This document shows positions 35,580-47,382 of a stretch of 64,000 nucleotides of DNA, in pieces. The first letter of the stretch is position 1. The number at the start of each line of letters is the position of its first letter. The stretch lies in NCBI GenBank assembly GCA_016987375.1, contig PJRA01000048.1:1905368-1969367 (forward strand), read 5' to 3'. This stretch comes from Brachionus koreanus (lineage: Eukaryota > Rotifera > Eurotatoria > Ploima > Brachionidae). Under the pieces are notes generated by a model, which saw only the letters and a list, made by a program, of their open reading frames with translations, was not told the origin of the DNA and did no database searches. The position numbers and the translations under genes were made by a program.

Positions 35580-36830
35580 GCTAAGTATTGTAGTTAAGTT
35601 TTCATGACTTTTGTGCCAGAATTTTTAGGACGCTAATACGATCAGCACATCTTGATCTAATTAAATCTACATCACCAAAAGTTATGCCTAGAAATAAAGG
35701 CTTCTTTTCATAAGGTATATTTTTTCCAAAAAGTTTTAAAGTTAGAGATTGGTTTTTACCTGTATTTTCGGAGAAAATGGTATGGCTACACTTTTCGGGG
35801 GCCATTTTCATTTTCCATTTTACAAGCCAAACTTCAATATTATTCAAATAGCAATTTATTGATGAGACAATTTTACTATATTTTTTAAATATAAAAAAGG
35901 AAACAAGATCATCGGCAAATAGGAGAGAGTAGCTATTATTTTTTGAGTTAAATTTTGGAATATCATTTATAAATTTATTGTAGAAAGTAGAGGACTAATA
36001 CAGCTCCTTGAGGTACGCCTGACTGAATGTCGCCTTGAACTGAAAAATAGTCATTCACTTTTACAAAAACCTCTTATAATTGAGAAAATCTCTTACCCAC
36101 TCCAATATATACAGTGGTACTTTTAATTGTGACATTTTGTAGAGTATTCCATTGTGCCAAGTTTTATCAAAGGCTTGAGAAATGTCAAAAAAAAAAATGA
36201 GCACACATTTTTTTTTCTGTTGAAAGTTTCAGATATTTTTTGGGTCATGAAAACAAGGTCGTCAGCTGTTCGTCTATGCGTATTGCGAAAGCCTGATTGT
36301 TGCAAACAAATCAAGCTATCTTTCTCGAGATACTTATAAAGCTTATTTATAACAAAACGTTCTAAGATCTTAGCTAAACAACTGGTAACGCTTATTGGGC
36401 GGTACTTAGATGGATCATTAGATGTTCTCTTTTTTGGTATCATGGAAATCCTTGAGATTTTCCATTGTTTAGGGATTATAGATTTTGCTAGACAAAGGTT
36501 GAAGAAATTTAAAATTTTTTTCAAAAAAGATTCTGAGATTTAGACGATAGCTTACATTGTCCGGACCGGCTGACGAGTCTCTTTTTATATCTTTAATTGT
36601 TTTTTTTTAGTTCGTCAAGGTTTAATTCTGGAAATTCTGGATCCCATATTTGGATACTGTTCTAAATATTTTTTATCCTGGATATAAGAGTCAATAGTTT
36701 TAGTACTCACATTTAAGTCAGTAGAATTATCTATAGAAAAAGTTTTACAAAGAATAGACCTAAAAAGATCCCCTTTTTCTTTATCAGTTTCAAACACTTT
36801 ATCACCAATACGCAGAGCGGTTACCTGTGA
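35580..36830 (-). mobile_element. Degenerate non-LTR retrotransposon reverse transcriptase (minus strand)
   Basis: Minus-strand pieces in different frames spell a Jockey/CR1-like reverse transcriptase in order: SAGPDNVSYR (about 36570), PKQWKISRISMIPKK followed by PSKYRPISVTSCLAKILERF (36460-36350), LQQSGFR (36300), ISQAFDKTWHN (about 36180), SGVPQGAVL (about 36015), YSLLFADDLV with the catalytic FADD (about 35915) and WKMKMAPEKC...LGITF (35825-35690). Several stops and frameshifts break it, so it is dead. Ends not defined. Confidence 0.85.
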
Positions 36831-36949
36831 ATTTACAATATTTGTTCTAAGTCTGTTTATGTTTTTTCAGAACGGTTTTGAGCAACAAGGATATGGTCCA
36901 AGTTTTTCCATAAACCTATTAAATTTTTCATTTTCAAACTTCTTAGTTA

Positions 36950-37660
36950 TTAAAAGAGTTCGATGGCTTGTTCGTGTTCTTAAAATGAAAGAAACACGTA
37001 TACAAAGAGAACTCTTCAGAAATTACCAAAAGTAACATGGGAGTCAATAATCAAAGAGCTCACCGAAAATCAAAAGTAATGAACCTATGCTCTACAAAGA
37101 GCGAATAAAGATATAAAAAAAATGAGATAATGATAGGGCATTGTGCTGATGTAATTTACCTAGATTTTTCATAAGCATTTGATTAAGTGCCACATAGAAG
37201 ATTACTCAATAAATTTGATGCTTATTGGATTAAGTGTGTCTTATTGAATTGGAAAGAGACGTTTCAGAGTAACAAGAACAAAACACTTGTTCTTGGAATT
37301 TTTTGGAACATGTATGTAAGCTATCCTGTGTATAACAAGGATGAACAGATACAAGCATGATCTTGGCGTCATAGTTTCAAGAGATTTCAAATGGAGGCTT
37401 AACTGCGAAAAAGCTGCAAGCAATTAGAAAAAAAAGAGATAAAACTCTTGGTGCAGTCAACACCTCTACTACTGCTACTTTTTGATAAATTTAGAGTTTA
37501 TTATGACCATTTTTATTAGATATTTTTGAATCCAAAAACAACCATTTCACATTGGATGTCTAAGGAACATTCTCTAAATACACTGAAAGACATAGGATAG
37601 AAAAAGCCAAAAAGCAAAATATTCTTAATCCCAAAAATATTTTACCATTGTGGATAAAAA
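36950..37660 (+). mobile_element. Second degenerate non-LTR retrotransposon fragment (plus strand)
   Basis: Plus-strand remnants: YLDFS-stop-AFD-stop-VPHRRLLNKF at 37153-37215 (normally YLDFSKAFDKVPHRRLL) and HDLGVIVSRDFKWRLNCEKAAS at 37353-37426, the region after the catalytic site. Heavily mutated. Opposite in strand to the neighbouring fragment at 35580-36830, so a separate insertion. Confidence 0.7.
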
Positions 37661-37806
37661 TTAAGGAATAAAAAAAGAACAATTGGCAAGGATAACTTGA
37701 ATTGATAAAAAGTTAGAATCGAATAGTTAAAAAAAGAAAATTTTAATTTTCTTTTTATTTAAAATTCTTAATAGATAAACTAAAAAAGAAGTTTAAAAAT
37801 TTTTAA

Positions 37807-40800
37807 TCAATTATTTTTAGCATTCCATTGTTCGAATAATTTTTCCTGACAATTATTGATGTAAATGTCCAAAAAATGGACCAGTGTTGTGAAATTAATT
37901 AATTCTTCTTGTCTTTTGGTTTGATCTTCACCATCTAATAAATCAAATTTTATATTCAAATTTGAGAGATTTTTGCCATTTGTTTCGCTTAGAAATTCTT
38001 CACTATAGCTAAATTGAATTTTAAAATGAACCGGTTTATCTTTCGAATTTTCATACAATTTTTGGCTTGTTCGTCGCTCTATTTCCAAATCATTCAAGTC
38101 ACAAAAATTTTTTATCAAATCGCGCTTAACTGGTCTTCTTCCTTGCCAAGTGTTCCTTACAACACTGAGATAATAGCTGGCTAGAGTTTTTGCTTCATCG
38201 TCTTCAAATTCAATTTCACAATTGTTGTTTAAGCTTTCATCAATAACACAAACATAAGTTTGAGCAGGTCGATTGACATCCATAGATGCTTCTCCAGTTC
38301 TCAAACGCTTTGGCGAACAATTAAGCCCTAGAGAGTCTACCTTGTCACATATTTGATTTAAAATTCTGGTTCGTTTTTTTGGCTTTTCTTTTATAGCACT
38401 TGGATCTACTTTTTGAAAAAGCAAACAATCTGTCAAAAGAAACATCACAAAATCAATTGCCCTGCGCAAACTAATATTCTGTGGAATTTTTTTAGGATCC
38501 TCTATTTTAAGATTTATAAAACTTTTCTCAACCAAATCCTTGTTATTATTAAAAACTGGAAGGCTTTTTTTAGTTGTTAAAAGTATCAAACCCCAGCCTT
38601 TATTTGCTGATCTTTTAGGATCTTGTCCATAATGCAATAATTCATTTGATCCTTTGCATTCGAGTACAAATCTTTCTAAAGTACTCTTTGGAATATTTAC
38701 TGTTAGATTATGGCTTAAGTCAAATGGATCTTGTATGTTAATGTATTGAGAAATTTTCGATAGTTCTGTTTTTTTTTCGACTAAAACTGCTTTAGCTTCT
38801 CGAGTAAAAATAATTTCTTTGTCAAATGAAAATTGAGAATAAAATTCAAAAAATCCTTTTAATAAATCGTTTTGTTTTGGTAATGCTACAAAATTCTGAG
38901 ATGAAAATGTGGTTTTAATTTTTGTTAAGTCATCTTCAAATGCACAATTCCAACCGTGGATTTCATTTACCTTGTCTAAAAAAAAAATATTTCTTTTAAC
39001 TTGCTTTAATTAAGATATTAAAATTTTATAAATTTTAGAATATGTGATTAGAAATTTTCAATTTTACATGCAAAATAAATACTTTATAAAATAAAGTTGC
39101 TAATGATTCTAAAAAAATTAAACATATATACTTTTAGTTCGTCAAGAATAAATGGTTTTGAAAAGACAAAGGAAAGTAAAAGCTTGAGAGCAAAATATCC
39201 TTTATATCAAAAAAATTTCACAATTGCGGATTTTGATTTTGGCTTAAAGAACTTATCGTAATTATAAATAATAAAGTGAAAGAAAATCACGTGAAAATAT
39301 AGGAGAGTTTGAAAAAATGAACATAATTCAAAAGGATTTGGTAATCTCTTTAATTTTATTTTGCTAAAATATATTTTTTAATTAAAAATGTTAAATTCAA
39401 AAGTCTAAAGATTTGATAAAAAGCAGTAAAAAGAAAAGCTTTTAACGTTTTTTTTCACGTTTTTTTAATTCAAAAATATATTATAATAAAACTATAATAA
39501 TTTTATAAATTTATATCATTTTTTAAAGAAAATTTTATAATCTACATAAATCAAAAAAGAAATATTCATTTGAAAAATCTTTTAAAAAGATATGAGGATT
39601 TAAAATTGGTGCTTCTAGTGTTAATAAAATTACAATGCCTAAAAAATCTTAAAAAATTACTTTTTTTGCTTTTAATTTCAAAACTCTTTTCACCTTTTTA
39701 CTTTTTAAAAAAATGTAATAAAAGAAATTTGATTTAGCTTAAATAATTTAGACTCATAAAATACATTATGAGAAATAACTTTTAATTTTTTTCAACAACA
39801 TATTACAATAAGTACAAATTAAAGTACAAGCATTCAAATATACTGAGTTAGTCGAAACACCAAGCATTTTTAATAATTTTAAATACTAAATGCATAAAAA
39901 TTTATTCAAGAAAGATTTAAATTTTTGAAAATTATTGATTTTTAGTCAAATAGCTTCAGTAGAATAAACCAAATTTAATGATCCCTTTAGCATCATAGAT
40001 GATAATGTAAAATTTTTCTATCAGATTATTATGGAAGGCTTTTGATAAAATATCTCACAATAAACTACTATCCAGATTCAGACAATATGGATTTGGTGAA
40101 AATATAGTAAGATGGATTGGTGACTTTCTGTCTGATCGTACTCAAAGAGTTATTTTGGGGAACATCAATTCATCATGGCTTCCAGTTTTCAGTGGTGTTC
40201 CTCAGGGATCTGTATTAGGTCCTTTACTATTCATTATTTATATAAACGAGATGCTTGAACAAATTGACAATGAGTGCAAAGCCTATGCAGATGACACAAA
40301 AATAATTGCAATCATTAAAAATTCTGTATCAAATTTGAGGCTTCAAGATGATATGGACAAGATTTGCGTCTGGTATAAAAATTGGTCAACAGTACTAAAC
40401 GCAGAAAAATGTAAGGTCTTACACTTGGGTAAAACGAACTCTAGATCTGATTACAAAATTGAAAAACAAACAGGAGAGAGACAAAGTCTAGCTAAAACCG
40501 TTTGTGAACGAGNNNNNNNNNNNNNNNNNNNNNNNNNNNNNNNNNNNNNNNNNNNNNNNNNNNNNNNNNNNNNNNNNNNNNNNNNNNNNNNNNNNNNNNN
40601 NNNNNNNNNNNNNNNNNNNNNNNNNNNNNNNNNNNNNNNNNNNNNNNNNNNNNNNNNNNNNNNNNNNNNNNNNNNNNNNNNNNNNNNNNNNNNNNNNNNN
40701 NNNNNNNNNNNNNNNNNNNNNNNNNNNNNNNNNNNNNNNNNNNNNNNNNNNNNNNNNNNNNNNNNNNNNNNNNNNNNNNNNNNNNNNNNNNNNNNNNNNN

Positions 40801-42705
40801 NNNNNNNNNNNNNNNNNNNNNNNNNNNNNNNNNNNNNNNNNNNNNNNNNNNNNNNNNNNNNNNNNNNNNNNNNNTGGAACAAACTACCAACAGATATTGT
40901 AAATGCACAGAGTTTAAATAGTTTTAAGGAAAAACTGGACGCCTGGATGAAGGATTTTTGCAGCGACAGCTAAAGCCCTAAAGGGCTCTACTTGGACTTG
41001 TTATAGTTCAAGTTGCTGTTCTATTTACTACTACTACTACTATTATAATCTCTGTTAAAAGTTTAAAAAAATTAAAATGTTTGAATAACTTCAATAAATA
41101 AAGTTTTAATCATCATTTTAAATTGATTTTTGAATATAAAATAAGCCTTTTTTTCGAAACTTGTATATTTTTCGTGAATAAAAAAAAAGTTTTAAAATAT
41201 TTTTTTCATTTGATTTCAATTTCATGTTAAATAAAAATATCAAAATTATACTTGTAATTTTAGACAAATCTTCCAATATGGGCAAAAATCCAATCTTCTT
41301 TGTTTGGAGATAAAAGATTAGCATCCAAATGATGGTATAACTGTTAAATTTATTTGTAGAATAAAGATTCTTTTGTCTAAACCAATATCTAAGAACAAAA
41401 ATTGTCTTCTTTAAATCTGACTCCAAGGTAAAATAGAGCTTCAGTAATCGACTGTTTTCGCAAGCAAGACTATTTAAAAAAAAAATTTAAAAATTAAAAA
41501 TTTAAATTTCATTTTGTTTACAAATTATTCAAACTTAAATCACAGTTGATATTGAGCTTGTCATTATGAAATCTGACCAACGGACATCGAGTATTTGTTA
41601 TTGTTTTTAAACTTTTAATATCATAATAAAAACGCTGAATTATTCGAGAAAGGATTTTTATTTGATGTTCTACATCAAATGTCAAAAATTCAGCATATTT
41701 TTTATCATTCTGAATTAAAAACTATGAGAAAAATTTTAAACTTTAAAGCAAAAAAATTACAAAAAAAGTTTTTATGTCTTCTTTTAAAGAATGTTCTTCC
41801 TCTTCTGTCTCATCTTCTAAATTTACTTCTTCTTCAATTTCTTCACTTTCCATTTGAGAATCATTGCTATCATTTTTGCCATTTTTTATTTGTCTTACAA
41901 CTACTTTAGGCTGTTTTAACTGTTTGAGCTGGTTTTCAATTTTATATTGCTCGAACAAAATGCTCAAATCCATATCGGAACCATTGCAAGCAAGACCTGT
42001 GAATGAAGAACCGAAAATTTCCACATTAAACTCATCTTTAGACCAAAATTGAGAAAATATGTCTGTGAGTTTAGCTTTTATTTGTTGCCTTAGATCTGTG
42101 TCTTTATCACTCAATTTGTAATATTCGACTAATTTTTCGATTTGTTCATCGAAAGTAAGACATTTGCCCATTAAAGTGTTTAATGTAATTGCTTCTTCTT
42201 TTAAATTATTCATCAATTCTTTCTTTTTTTCATGATTAGAACTTATTTTAGATATGAATTGTTTCATTTCACGGCGTGAAACTTTTAATTTTTTTCCATT
42301 GACTAAATGCTCTTTGCATTCTAAAGCAAAATCAACACTTATTTGCTCTTCGAATTCTATAATAGCATAAGCATTCTAAAAGGAAAAAATTATTAAGAAT
42401 AAAAAATATTTAGAAAATCTACTTTGTCATTATCTGTCACAGTTTTGTTAATTTTGCCAAATTTAATGAAATGTTCTTCCAATTGCTTAATAAATGTGTC
42501 TTTTTTCAGACCACTAACAAACAAAGACCTTTTGGCACTATTCTCTCGTTCTTCTTTTATAGATTGAATTTTTTTGTGTCTCTTTCCGTCCAAATGCTGT
42601 TTGAATTGATCCTCTAATTGATTTTTTAAAATTTATTTTTTTTTAAAATAAAAAAATTCTACCATTATTAAAATCAAGTTTGCATAAAGTACAGCTCAAA
42701 GTCAT
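37807..42705 (-). CDS. TUT1: Terminal uridylyltransferase / non-canonical poly(A) polymerase, TUT1-like
   Basis: Nucleotidyltransferase; the human relative adds U to U6 snRNA in the nucleus. Six minus-strand exons: 42705-42663, 42613-42423, 42375-41761, 41721-41522, 41469-41252 and 38975-37807; 811 residues. Order: C2H2 finger (CTLCKLDF ... HLDGKRHKK), RRM (SLFVSGLKKDTF ... AYAIIEFEE), polymerase palm EIFGSSFTGLACNGSDMDLS with the first two catalytic Asp, then, after an acidic insert (SEEIEEEVNLEDETEEEE), RCPLVRFHNDKLNINCDLSL with the third Asp, NSRLLKLYFTLES, VLRYWFRQKNLYSTNKFNSY, PAP-associated NDLLKGFFEFYSQFSF and IQDPFDLSHNLT, and a long C-terminal region. The finger-RRM-polymerase order is specific to TUT1. 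The last intron (38976-41251) is 2.3 kb and contains an opposite-strand retrotransposon with a gap. Confidence 0.9.
40034..41040 (+). mobile_element. 5'-truncated non-LTR retrotransposon inside the TUT1 intron, with assembly gap
   Basis: Plus strand, opposite to the host gene. The frame reads KAFDKISHNKLLSRFRQYGF, then SGVPQGSVLGPLLFIIYINE, AYADDTKII (catalytic YADD) and NAEKCKVLHLG, all uninterrupted up to the gap at 40513. After the gap: WNKLPTDIVNAQSLNSFKEK and a stop at 40973. The 3' UTR has a perfect hairpin AGCCCTAAAGGGCT (40974-40987) and ends in an (ACT)n run at about 41028-41042. Reverse-transcriptase type is CR1/Jockey-like. It is truncated at the 5' side near 40034. Confidence 0.85.
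40513..40874. other. Assembly gap (N run)
   Basis: About 362 unknown bases inside the intronic retrotransposon. Confidence 0.99.
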
Positions 42706-43549
42706 TTTGATTTTTTTTTTGTTTAAATTAAATGAATAAAGTGTAAAGCTTTTGAATCAGTTTGAAGATTTCAAAGGTCTAGGACATATTAAATAAATTT
42801 GAAGTTAATTTTGGATTTTTTTTAAATTAATACCAAAAAAATTTAATGTAATTTAAAATTCTTGCATAAAAATGTTAAGATTATTGCAGTATTTTGTTGG
42901 TTTAAATTTGTTATAAAATTAGTCCTAAGCAAAAAACAATATAATTAATTTAGAAAGTTTTAACCCTCCTCCTTTGAAGCACAAATAATCTATAATTCTT
43001 TGGCTTGAGATGCGCTTTAAAAAAAAATTAATTAATTGCTAATCTTATATGTAAGTGTAGATTGATGCTAACTGAATGATACCTCAATATGATCAATCCA
43101 ATTTTGTTGCACTTCTCAATCGAGCCTCAAAGAGTTGTGATAACACTCAAGGTTACATCAAAGAGAATTAAGATAACAAGTTAAAATATAAATTTAACGA
43201 GTTAATGTCTATTTATTCATTTTATTTATTTGTGGATCTGGCCGAGTTAAGCTCTTTGAAATAGGATGATTGAGTTAAATTTAATTTTATTTTCATTTTT
43301 AAATACAGTCTCAAGTAAAATCCAAATAAAAAGCATCTCATTTTGTAAAATTAAAAATCTAAAAAAAATATTTGAAAAAAATTTTTTTTTTATAAAAATC
43401 ATCAACCATTATTTAAAAATTTACAAAAATTTGAACTTTTGAATTATTCAACAATTAATTAATTAAAATCAATATTTATTTATTCAAACAATAATCAATG
43501 AATATAATTAACTAAATGAAGATTCAAAATCTTAACACTATTATCATTT
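42706..43549. other. Intergenic, about 840 bp, no gene seen
   Basis: Between two minus-strand genes; should contain the TUT1-like promoter. No repeat recognised. Confidence 0.5.
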
Positions 43550-44020
43550 TTATGAATTGCTTTTTACAACAGATGAATAAGGTGGGGGAGCCTGATCGTC
43601 AACGCTTTGAGGAGGTGCATTAGGCACAATTACAGGCCGCGTTCCAATTTCTGTTTCAGTTCTTGAAGCCATTTCAGCTCTATTTGGTAGATTAATTATT
43701 TCGCTATTTTGAACATAAAATGGTGAATCACTATTTGGGTAGTTTAAGTGTATGATATTTCTTTGATTTGTGTTTTGATTAGATCTATCTTAAAGAAATT
43801 AATTTAAATTTTTTGTTTTTGTTTTAAATTATTTTAAAATATACTTACTTTTTGTAGAGTCATTATTTTTCTTTTTGAGAAAACATTTGAGAAAACAATA
43901 AACAAAACCAAAAATTATCAAGCATCCGACTATAAAAGAGAGCATACTGCTGACTAGTTTAATCCTTAAATAACCAAATAAAAAAAATTCAACATAATTT
44001 TCTAAAAATATTTACCCCAT
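43550..44020 (-). CDS. Small single-pass membrane protein with PPPY tail
   Basis: Minus-strand exons 44020-44016 (only ATGGG), 43964-43849 and 43788-43550; 119 residues. The sequence begins MGIKLVSSM, then one hydrophobic helix LSFIVGCLIIFGFVYCFL (residues ~9-26), Cys and a Lys3 stop-transfer patch, and an 80-residue cytoplasmic tail rich in Asn, Ser and Pro ending APPPYSSVVKSNS. PPPY is a canonical WW-domain ligand (PPxY), as in WBP1/VOPP1/Shisa-type adaptors that recruit Nedd4-family ubiquitin ligases. There is almost no ectodomain in this model. The five-base first coding exon is inferred from a perfect GT-AG pair and frame; an internal Met at residue 9 is an alternative start. Confidence 0.6.
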
Positions 44021-45468
44021 TATATTTCTTCAGTGATTAAATTTTTTGAAATGAATATTATTTTCTCAAATATTATGTTGATTTATTTTGCTTTTTTATT
44101 CTGTTGAAATTTTTAAATTTCGACAATTTGTATATTCCTTAGAAGCGTATTGTGAAATTCTAATGTCAATTTTTGGTGTCTAGATAATTAGAATACTCGA
44201 ATTAAAAGTTCTCTTTAAAGCTTTAATAAAGTGATCTTAACTTTGTGATATCAAACTGGTTATTTACATTTTTTGTTTCTTGACAAACTTTATTTTAAAA
44301 ATAAAAAAAAAATTGCTTGGTATATAATTAAAATGACAATGATCCTATTAAAAAAAATTTTCCAAAATTTCAGCATACTGAAGATGTCATACACCAAATT
44401 TTAGACATTCTTCTGAATGTTCTGTTTATTAAGTTGGTTTTACTTTTAAAGTCTGTACTATTGTATATGAATATACTTTTTTTCTTTTTTTTTTAGTACT
44501 GATAAATCTATTCAAATTAATCTGTTTCCAAATGTTTTAGTCAAAAAGTTTAAAAAATAACAGCAATTAGTTAAGTTTTAAATTTTCACAATTTATACTA
44601 AATTTATAAATCTCAAATTTTGACACTTAGTTATTGTGAAAATGAAATTTTATTGTCCGAATAGTTTCTTTACTATTTATTAATTTAGTTATTTATTGAA
44701 AAAGTAAAAATCAAAAACAAATAATTAAAAAATTAAAAATCTCAGAAAAAACATTGATTAAGAGAGCATTTGGAATTCCAAAAAAGTCAAAAATAACAAA
44801 ATCAATGACGGCCTTTGATATGGAATCAAAGGACATAATGTTTCTTTAAAGAAAATTGAAATTCCTTAAAGACTTGTGTTTTTACCCCTTCATTAAAAAA
44901 TTTATCAATAACCCTTAACATATACAGGTTGCAACCAAAAGGAGATTAACAAAAACTCAATACTAAAATGAACTAGAGCTGTCGCTTGGACAAGAAATTG
45001 AAGATTTTAATGAACTTATTCATTTATGCGATCCGAAAATTTTAGAAATACAAAAAAATAAAAAACAATAAAAAAAGATGGAGTAGTAGAATCGATAAAA
45101 CAGTACGTAAATACCTCCCTGAGTGAATTGAAAAGCTGCCGCATCCTTGAGCTTCTGACCAATCCATACTAACAAATGACAATAGAGAAATAAACTAAAA
45201 TTAATAAGTCAATTTTGTCAATTTAAAATTTTCTCTCAAAATTTTTAAATTTTAATTTTAATTTTTTCTTTTTCTCTATGTTTAATCACCCATGAGGAAT
45301 TTTCCTGAGATAAATAAACAAAATAAAATAATTAACGTTTTCAAAAATCTTTATTTGGTCACAAACAAAATATTTACAAACTAGATTTTAATTAAAATAA
45401 GTGAATAAAATTTTGATTTAATATCAAATCAACAAATCAATAATTTATTTTATCTGTAAAATTTAATT
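44021..45468. other. Intergenic, about 1.45 kb, no gene seen
   Basis: AT-rich, stops in all frames. A slightly less AT-rich patch at about 44930-45190 shows no recognisable protein. Probably the promoter of the 43.55-kb gene plus spacer. Confidence 0.45.
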
Positions 45469-46495
45469 TTAGATTTTAACAGCTTCTGAATAACACGGTG
45501 GCATTACCTCACTTTTTTTAATATCTAAGTTAGGCTGTGGCATTAATGGCTGAGTTGGGTATGGTGCGCCTTGATTTGATTGAGCAGGATTTTTATTCAT
45601 ATTTGGTATTCTATTCGGTGGTCTCATTTGACCTCCCATTTGGGGTGGCCCATAATTTCTATTCATGTGTCGAAATTGATGAGCATAAGTTGAAGGTGCT
45701 TTAAAATTAATTTAAAATAATCAAATTAAATGATTAATTATTGATTTAATCATGCAATCTTACATTTTGGAACGCTACTTTTTTTGTACATTAGATAAAA
45801 TCTAGTTGCACAGCCAATTAAGCAGACAAAGATCCCTATTATACAAATAATAGCGATTATTACTGTATTTTTACGACCACTACTAAAATAAAATTTGAAT
45901 TAAATTTAAAAGAATTTTCAGTTTTATTTACTCATCAAAATATTCACAACAATATTGAGTTTCTGGTGATCCGCAACAATATTTTGCAGATGGATTAAAA
46001 CCAGGTAATGGACAATAAAATGATCCAAATTTGGTTCCATTGAAATCTTCATTATTGACACATAAACTTCCGTCTTCTAGAAAAAAAAAAGTTTATAAAA
46101 TATAAATAAAGAAAAAGAGGACAAAAAATGACTTATTACCAATTCCATTATGATGACGATATTGGGGTCTAGCGTAATAACCTTGATGAAAATTTCCTCT
46201 ATGTGTTAAAGAAGACATTATTCCATAAGCGGCCATTCCAGCCCCAAAACTTCCCCATCGAATGCCGCTTTTGCGGTTGTTGAAATAGTATGGATTAGGT
46301 CTTGGTCGAGGCTTCCAGCGGTTGGTCAGTCTTGATCCCATGCTACGAAAGCTCCCTCCTCCACCGCGACCAATCTTACATTCTATTCTCGCTTAAATAT
46401 TTTTATTCATTTTAAGATCATTGTTTGTTTAAAATTAACAAATTACTCAGGCAAAAAAATCCCAATAAAACAAAAAAATATATTTTTGTATCCAT
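45469..46495 (-). CDS. Shisa-like single-pass adaptor with RG-rich segment and PPCY tail
   Basis: Five minus-strand exons: 46495-46447, 46391-46140, 46076-45932, 45882-45764 and 45698-45469; 264 residues. Signal peptide MDTKIYFFVLLGFFCL, a Gly/Arg-rich basic segment (IGRGGGGSFRSMGSR ... RWKPRPRPNPYYFNNRKS), a Gly/Ala hydrophobic patch (WGSFGAGMAAYGIMSS), a His/Tyr/Arg-rich stretch, then a cysteine cluster FYCPLPGFNPSAKYCCGSP followed by ETQYCCEYF, very like the CC...YCC signature of the Shisa/STMC6 superfamily. One transmembrane helix (TVIIAIICIIGIFVCLIGCA) and a Pro/Asn/Gln-rich cytoplasmic tail ending MPPCYSEAVKI, with PPCY fitting PPxY. The layout (signal peptide, Cys cluster, helix, PY tail) matches Shisa-type adaptors. 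Exact subfamily unknown. Confidence 0.75.
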
Positions 46496-47382
46496 ATTAT
46501 CTTATCTAGATTATGACATTTGAGCATTTAAGTAACAGAATTTAAAGGCTTATTAATTTAAAATTTTATGAAAAAATTTGCAGACATAATTTTTTTTTAT
46601 TTAATTCATACTTTAAAATTATAATCAAAAAATAATATTTATTTTGCTACGAAATTCAAAATGAAAGTTGATGGAAGAAAATTTAATGGAATCGAAGAGC
46701 TTACGCTGTAAATTATGTAAATAAGGGAATATGCTTGATAATGAAACTTACAATTTATTATCTAATCTAGGAATTCACAAGCCAATAATAAAAAATCTAG
46801 AAAATAAGAAAAATATTCTTTCTGATTATAAAAAAAAATTTGCTTAATTCAATCCTAATTTATTCAACAAATTGAACTCGATAATTGAATCTATCTAGGA
46901 TTCTAAATCGTATTTTATTTAAAAATAATTTAAAAAACACATTTTTCAATAAAGAAATAAAAAAAAGCAATTTAAAACTCAAGGTATTATAATTTAGAAA
47001 ATTATGATTTAGTCTTATTTGTTTAGTGTTATTTGAAAATTGATTTTAAATATTTTTAATGTTTAAAATTTAATATGTTGAATAATAATGTAGCTTTAGT
47101 GAGACTAAAATTAAACTAAAAATATTTAATATATGTGCATTAATTAATGATATGATTCGAATAGAGTTCACTCTGTAAACTTTAATGATTTTAAAATTCC
47201 TCAAGGTATCCAAACTGATATTAGAACGCTTAAAATTTTTTACCCAAAAGATTTTCTGAAGAAAATTTTTTAATTTTTCAAAATCTGTTTTTTTTTCTAA
47301 TGGAAAAAATAAAAAGAATTTTTATTTAATTAAAATAATTTACAAATTTTTAAATCATTATTAATTTTTTTACTAATAATAT
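46496..47382. other. Intergenic, about 890 bp, no gene seen
   Basis: Lies between the Shisa-like gene and the 3' end of the Atg4 gene, both minus strand. No coding signal recognised. Confidence 0.5.

Noticed and set aside
35602..37660. One host gene spanning the reverse-transcriptase pieces
   Set aside because: Motifs are those of retrotransposons, lie on opposite strands and carry stops and frameshifts.
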